DNA from: Clostridia bacterium
Lineage (GTDB): Bacteria; Bacillota; Clostridia; Christensenellales; Borkfalkiaceae
Length of the DNA: 36,525 nt
Assembly (NCBI GenBank): GCA_017624285.1
Contig: JAGANI010000036.1
Span: 1 to 36,525 of the forward strand
Reading direction: 5' to 3'
The notes below the pieces were generated by a model that searched no databases, had not been told where the DNA came from, and saw only the letters and a list, made by a program, of their open reading frames with translations. The position numbers were made by a program, and so were the translations under genes. Positions 32,489-36,525 of the stretch are shown here, in pieces; position 1 is the stretch's first letter, and the number at the start of each line of letters is the position of its first letter.

Positions 32489-34585
32489 ATGACAGAAACT
32501 TACAGAGAGTTTAAAACCGTTATCGGCGGTAGAGAAGTCATTGTTGAAACGGGCAAGTATGCCGAACAAACAAGTGGTTCCTGTATCGTAAGATGTGGTG
32601 AAACGGTTGTTATGGTCAACGTAACTATGGCTCCCACCGCGAAAGAAGGTCAAGACTTCTTCCCGCTCACGGTTGACTACCAAGAAAAAATGTATGCTGT
32701 TGGTAAAATTCCGGGGGGATTTACCAAGAGAGAAGGTAGAGCAAGCGATAAGGCAATTTTAACTTCAAGACTTATCGACAGACCTTTAAGACCTTTGTTC
32801 CCCAAAGGTTTATTTAACGACGTAGTAGTAGTTGCTACTGCATTATCGGTTGATCCCGATATTTCACCCGAACCTTTTGCAATGCTTGGTTCATCTATCG
32901 CTTTAGCGATTTCGGATATTCCGTGGGCAGGTCCTACCGGTTCAGTAGTAGTTGGTATTGTTGATGGCGAATACGTTATCAACCCCGATTTAAAGCAAAG
33001 GGAAGTTTCAACCCTTCACTTAAACCTTTCGGGTACTAAAGATGCTATCATGATGGTAGAAGCAGGTTCTAAAGAAATTTCCGATGACGAAATGGTCGGC
33101 GCTATTTTATTCGGTCATGAAGAAATCAAAAAACAATGCGCTTTCCAAGAAGAAATCGTTGCAGCAGTTGGCAAACCTAAGTTAGAAATGGATTTATATC
33201 ATATCCCTGAAGAAATCGACGACGCAGTTCGCGCTTTCGCATCGGATATGCTCGATAAAGCACTTGATACCTTCGATCGTCATGAAAGACAAGTTGGTCA
33301 AGACAACGTTGAAAAGGCTACGCTTGAACATTTTGCTGACATCTATCCCGATAAAACTAGGGAAATTAAGGACAGTTTATACTACTTAACTAAAGAAAAG
33401 GTTAGAAGAAAGATCGTTGATAAAGGCGTTCGTCCCGACGGTAGAAGCTTAACCGAAGTTAGAAAAATTTGGTGTGAACACGGCGTTCTTCCTAGGGTAC
33501 ACGGTCCTGGCGTATTCACCCGTGGTCAAACACCGGTTATGACTACTTGTACACTCGCTATGCTTGGCGATGCGCAAAAGTTAGAAGGCTTGGATGAAGA
33601 AGAAACTAAAAGATACATGCACCAATACAACATGCCCGGCTACGCTTCCGGCGAAGCAAGGGGTATCCGTTCACCCGGTAGACGTGAAATCGGCCACGGC
33701 GCTTTAGCTGAACGTGCTTTAGCACAAGTTATCCCGTCTGAAGCTGACTTCCCATACGCTATCAGAATGGTGTCTGAAGTTTTATCTTCAAACGGTTCAA
33801 CCTCTATGGGTTCGGTATGTGGTTCAACCCTCGCACTTATGGATGCAGGCGTTCCGATTAAAGCACCCGTTGCAGGTGTTGCTATGGGTTTAATTAAGGA
33901 TACTGAAACTGGTAAGGTTGCAGTTATGACCGATATCCAAGGTTTAGAAGACTTCCTTGGCGATATGGACTTTAAGGTTGCTGGTACTGAAAACGGTATC
34001 ACCGCAATCCAAATGGATATCAAAATTAAAGGTATTGACGAAACCATTTTACGTAAAGCAATTTCACAAGCAAACGATGGTAGACATCATATCTTAAGCA
34101 AGATGTTAGAAGTTATCGATAAGCCTAATGCGGAACTTTCTAAATACGCTCCGGAAATCATTTCCTTTAATATCAATCCAGAAAAGATTCGTGAAGTTAT
34201 CGGTTCTGGCGGTAAGGTTATCAATAAAATTATTGATGAAACCGGCGTTAAAATCGATATCACCGACGACGGCTTAGTATCTATCGCAGCTGTTGGCGCG
34301 CACGATATGATCGAAAAGGCTAAGGCTATCATCTTATCTATCGCTAAAGATTTAGAAGTTGGCGATATGTTCATGACAGAAGTCGTACGTATTTTACCTA
34401 GAACTGGCGCTTTCTGTGAACTCGCTCCCGGTAAAGACGGTATGATCCACATCTCTAAGATGAGCAATAAGCGTATCGAAAGTGTTGAAGAAGTTTTACA
34501 CATCGGCGATAAAGTTAAGGTAGAAATTATCAAAATCGGCGAAAAGGGTGTTGACTTAAAACTTTTAGAAATCGTTAAAGACTAA
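32489..34585 (+). CDS. pnp: Polyribonucleotide nucleotidyltransferase (PNPase)
   Basis: A phosphorolytic 3'-5' exoribonuclease that degrades and turns over RNA. The 698-aa protein has two RNase PH domains with an all-helical linker. The active second domain shows RGQTPVMTTCTLAMLGDAQ, GRREIGHGALAERAL, SSNGSTSMGSVCGSTLALMDAG and the catalytic Asp region TDIQGLEDFLGDMDFKVAGT. A KH domain (IREVIGSGGKVINKIIDETG) and an S1 domain (GAFCELAPGKDGMIHISKM) end it. Length and order are standard. AGGAGAAAG lies before the start. Confidence 0.98.
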   Translation: MTETYREFKTVIGGREVIVETGKYAEQTSGSCIVRCGETVVMVNVTMAPTAKEGQDFFPLTVDYQEKMYAVGKIPGGFTKREGRASDKAILTSRLIDRPLRPLFPKGLFNDVVVVATALSVDPDISPEPFAMLGSSIALAISDIPWAGPTGSVVVGIVDGEYVINPDLKQREVSTLHLNLSGTKDAIMMVEAGSKEISDDEMVGAILFGHEEIKKQCAFQEEIVAAVGKPKLEMDLYHIPEEIDDAVRAFASDMLDKALDTFDRHERQVGQDNVEKATLEHFADIYPDKTREIKDSLYYLTKEKVRRKIVDKGVRPDGRSLTEVRKIWCEHGVLPRVHGPGVFTRGQTPVMTTCTLAMLGDAQKLEGLDEEETKRYMHQYNMPGYASGEARGIRSPGRREIGHGALAERALAQVIPSEADFPYAIRMVSEVLSSNGSTSMGSVCGSTLALMDAGVPIKAPVAGVAMGLIKDTETGKVAVMTDIQGLEDFLGDMDFKVAGTENGITAIQMDIKIKGIDETILRKAISQANDGRHHILSKMLEVIDKPNAELSKYAPEIISFNINPEKIREVIGSGGKVINKIIDETGVKIDITDDGLVSIAAVGAHDMIEKAKAIILSIAKDLEVGDMFMTEVVRILPRTGAFCELAPGKDGMIHISKMSNKRIESVEEVLHIGDKVKVEIIKIGEKGVDLKLLEIVKD

Positions 34586-34597
34586 TTTTTAGCTAAT

Positions 34598-34627
34598 AAA
34601 AAGCGGAAAGTAATTTCCGCTTTTTTT
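34598..34627 (+). terminator. pnp terminator
   Basis: AAAGCGGAAA-GTAA-TTTCCGCTTT stem followed by a T run, 13 bp after the stop. Confidence 0.88.
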
Positions 34628-34689
34628 ATTGCTACGTAAATACTAAACCGACAAATAAATATAAAATATTTATAATATTTTTTTAATAT

Positions 34690-34740
34690 ATGACCGTAAC
34701 TGTCATATTTACCCGTTTATTATATAACCGTATCAGTCAA
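34690..34740. promoter_or_regulatory. Duplicated operator-like sites
   Basis: ATGACCGTAACTGTCAT (34690-34706) is a near-palindrome with ATGAC/GTCAT arms. ATAACCGTATCAGTCAA (34724-34740) is a degenerate copy 34 bp downstream, about three helical turns. They flank the likely promoter region of the next gene. The regulator is not in the window. Confidence 0.45.
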
Positions 34741-34774
34741 TAATTAATAAATAAAGTAAACGGAGGGTTTTGGT

Positions 34775-35122
34775 ATGAAAAGTAAAATTATTATTAAGCG
34801 TACGTTATCAGGGCAGGCGTTTTACCTTTTGCACGATAAAAAGGAGTATTATTTATTTACGCAAAATTATTGTAAGGCAACTGATAGGTTTTTTAAAAAA
34901 GGGGTTTATTTAAATGAACTTAATAAATACTATAAAACAAAAAGTAGTTTTGTTAAGCGTACCTTAGATAAAATCAAAAGATATTTAACTTATATAGATA
35001 AGTATTATAATATTAAATTGTTTAATTCAAATATCAAGCAAAATAAGAAAAACACTTATAGTGTAAGGGGGATAAACTTTAAAAATAATAGTGGCTTTAC
35101 CGACGTATTATATAGCGCGTAA
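34775..35122 (+). CDS. Basic protein of unknown function
   Basis: The 115-aa protein starts after CGGAGGG. It is rich in Lys and Tyr: an N-terminal strand-like part (IIIKRTLSGQAFYLLHDKKEYYLF), a helical middle (SSFVKRTLDKIKRYLTYIDKYYNIKLF) and a C-terminal part with VRGINF. No signal peptide or membrane helix is seen, and no family is recognised. It interrupts the usual pnp-deacetylase adjacency, together with the acidic microprotein that follows, and sits behind the duplicated operator-like sites. It is probably lineage-specific. Confidence 0.6.
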   Translation: MKSKIIIKRTLSGQAFYLLHDKKEYYLFTQNYCKATDRFFKKGVYLNELNKYYKTKSSFVKRTLDKIKRYLTYIDKYYNIKLFNSNIKQNKKNTYSVRGINFKNNSGFTDVLYSA

Positions 35123-35172
35123 AAATATAAATAGCGTGGTACGTATATTGTGTTTTTTAAAAAGGGGGAATT

Positions 35173-35349
35173 ATGTTTAATAATAAAAATTTAGATAACA
35201 ACGGCTATAACGACGATATTTTTGTTGAAGAAGTTTTATTATGTTTATACCTTTTTTATCAAAGTGGAGGATGTAAGATGTTTAGCAAAAAAGATATAGA
35301 AGATGAAGACGACGATATTTTTATTGAAGAAGTTATTTTAGACGACTAA
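35173..35349 (+). CDS. Internally duplicated acidic microprotein
   Basis: ATG at 35173 follows AAGGGGGAA. The 58-aa frame is two versions of one acidic module: MFNNKNLDNN...NDDIFVEEVLL and MFSKKDIEDEDDDIFIEEVI. The linker contains GTGGAGGATGTAAG directly before the second ATG (35278), so the second module (23 aa) can also be translated alone. It appears that two tandem copies fused in frame, or that one transcript makes both forms. The 115-aa basic protein upstream could be its partner by charge, a guess only. Confidence 0.55.
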   Translation: MFNNKNLDNNGYNDDIFVEEVLLCLYLFYQSGGCKMFSKKDIEDEDDDIFIEEVILDD

Positions 35350-35371
35350 GTTATCATTAAAATAAAAAAAT

Positions 35372-35394
35372 CCCGTATATATAGTATATATGGG
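35372..35394 (+). promoter_or_regulatory. Hairpin over the deacetylase start codon
   Basis: CCCGTATATA (35372-35381) pairs with TATATATGGG (35385-35394) around TAG, ten pairs with one G-U. The ATG at 35390 lies within the 3' arm. No other ribosome binding site is evident for it. Confidence 0.45.
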
Positions 35395-36115
35395 TAATAA
35401 ATTGAAAAAACTATTAAAAAAACAAGTTATCGTTAATATTTTGCTTATATTAACCGTGTGTTTCGTCGGGGTAGGCGCGTTTAGTGGTATTAATAATAAA
35501 ATAAAAACTACTTCCACCATAAACGGAGCGTATTATTTAGGTAACCCTGATAACGGGGGTGTATCGCTTACTTTTAACGTTTACCAAGGAACGGAGCAAG
35601 TTTTATCCATCTTAGATATTTTAAAAAAGCAAGGCGTAAAAGTTACTTTTTTTATAGGTGGGTGTTGGGCTGACGACAACGGCGACGTATTAAACAAAAT
35701 TTTAGCCGATGGGCATGAAATCGGTTCACACGGGTATTACCATAAAGACCACGCTAAATTATCCTTAAAGGAAAACGAGCAAGAAATTTTATTTACCGAG
35801 CAGTTAATCGTAGGTTTAACAGGGTATAAAACCACACTTTTTGCGCCCCCGTCGGGTAGTTTTTCTAAATCGACGATTTCTGCTTGCGAAACCAACGGTT
35901 ATCGTGTTATAATGTGGTCAAACGACACTATCGACTGGCGCGACCAAGACGTAAATTTGATTAAAAAGCGCGCGTTAAAAGATTTAAAAGCAGGTAATAT
36001 AGTGTTGATGCACCCAACAAGCGCAACCGTTACGGCGCTTGACGACGTCATTAATAGTATTAAAGCGTCAGGGCTTAAACTACTTACTATTAGCGAAAAC
36101 TTACAAGGAATATAG
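35390..36115 (+). CDS. NodB/polysaccharide-deacetylase-like protein (YlxY/PdaB group), altered active site
   Basis: A membrane-anchored NodB-fold protein. The 241-aa protein has an N-terminal helix (VIVNILLILTVCFVGVGAF) and the NodB domain from about 57. The metal histidines are kept (H114 and H118 in GSHGYYH), as is WSNDTIDWRD. The catalytic motif, normally TFDDG or a similar form, reads TFNVYQGTE (N63, V64), and RxPYG reads APPSG. Deacetylase activity is therefore doubtful. Position after pnp and before an M16 peptidase matches ylxY of Bacillus. The start is uncertain: ATG at 35390 lies in a hairpin, and TTG at 35402 is an alternative. Confidence 0.75.
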   Translation: MGNKLKKLLKKQVIVNILLILTVCFVGVGAFSGINNKIKTTSTINGAYYLGNPDNGGVSLTFNVYQGTEQVLSILDILKKQGVKVTFFIGGCWADDNGDVLNKILADGHEIGSHGYYHKDHAKLSLKENEQEILFTEQLIVGLTGYKTTLFAPPSGSFSKSTISACETNGYRVIMWSNDTIDWRDQDVNLIKKRALKDLKAGNIVLMHPTSATVTALDDVINSIKASGLKLLTISENLQGI

Positions 36116-36122
36116 TTATAAA

Positions 36123-36525
36123 ATGGAATTTCACAAAACTTACGACAGTGGTCTAAAATTAATAATAAAAAAAATGGACGGGCTTTTTTCAGTTTCTACG
36201 GGTATACTAGTTGGGGTAGGCTCTAGAAACGAGTCTAAGGAAGAAAACGGTATTTCACACTTTATCGAGCACGTTAATTTTAAAGGCACAAAAACGCGCA
36301 CCGCGTTTGAAATATCCGACCATATCGATAGGATAGGTTCGTCGATAAACGCTTATACTTCTAAAGAAGCCACCGTTTATTACACCAAGTCCACTTACGA
36401 GCATCAGGAAGAAACCTTTGAAATTTTAGCCGATATATTTTTAAATTCTACCTATCTTGACGCTGAGCTTGAAAAGGAAAAGGGCGTTATTATAGAGGAA
36501 ATTAACATGACAGAGGACACCCCTG
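36123..36525 (+). CDS. M16 family zinc peptidase, partial
   Basis: Only the first 134 codons are in the window. The inverted zinc motif HFIEH (in GISHFIEHVNFKGT) and the downstream EINM glutamate region (GVIIEEINM) mark an M16 processing-peptidase-like protein of the YmxG/MlpA type. GSSINAYTSKEATVYY is also typical. The ATG at 36123 is 7 nt after the deacetylase stop, with a weak AAGGAA upstream. The gene is cut by the window end. Confidence 0.88.
   Translation, partial: MEFHKTYDSGLKLIIKKMDGLFSVSTGILVGVGSRNESKEENGISHFIEHVNFKGTKTRTAFEISDHIDRIGSSINAYTSKEATVYYTKSTYEHQEETFEILADIFLNSTYLDAELEKEKGVIIEEINMTEDTP

Overview
The window looks like a chromosomal segment of a low-GC, monoderm Clostridia-type Firmicute, probably an uncultured gut lineage. 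The gene order supports this: yebC, ruvC-ruvA-ruvB-queA-tgt-yajC, a four-helix membrane protein, secD-secF-recJ-relA-MBL hydrolase-hemZ, then rpsO-pnp-deacetylase-M16 peptidase. This is the usual Clostridia/Bacilli arrangement. Nearly all genes are on the + strand with strong AGGAG-type ribosome binding sites. No tRNA, rRNA, CRISPR array, transposase or integrase was found.

Positions 1 to about 3600 form an accessory island, different in style from the rest. It holds a zinc-ribbon/PD-(D/E)XK nuclease gene whose promoter has a G10 tract in its spacer, four minus-strand small-protein genes (one frameshifted), and a headless gene fragment. It also holds a run of short hairpins separated by GTGATAT motifs, two predicted small RNAs with good promoters and intrinsic terminators, and an XRE repressor divergent from an operon of very small proteins (54, 20 and 21 aa, the last two single hydrophobic helices).

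Positions 3600 to 12900 are housekeeping: a beta-helix GH28-like protein, tyrS, an IMPACT/YigZ protein, recX, the NAD(P)H-hydrate repair enzyme, a sirtuin, the infC-rpmI-rplT operon (AUU start in infC and an attenuator leader), an SPOUT RNA methyltransferase and yebC. A structured RNA with its own terminator follows yebC.

Positions 13300 to 32000 hold an HtrA-like lipoprotein protease, a 52-aa protein, Holliday junction processing (ruvCAB), queuosine synthesis (queA, tgt), and protein export (yajC, secD, secF). A NahK-like sugar kinase and a small membrane protein are inserted between yajC and secD. recJ, bifunctional relA, an MBL hydrolase and hemZ follow. The export genes are unusual: YajC carries a lipoprotein ectodomain of about 270 residues, and SecD and SecF lack conserved membrane motifs of their families.

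Positions 32000 to the end hold rpsO, pnp, a lineage-specific basic protein behind duplicated operator-like sites, an internally duplicated acidic microprotein, a YlxY/PdaB-like NodB protein without the catalytic Asp, and the start of an M16 peptidase gene cut by the window edge. All functional assignments come from reading motifs by eye, with no database search.
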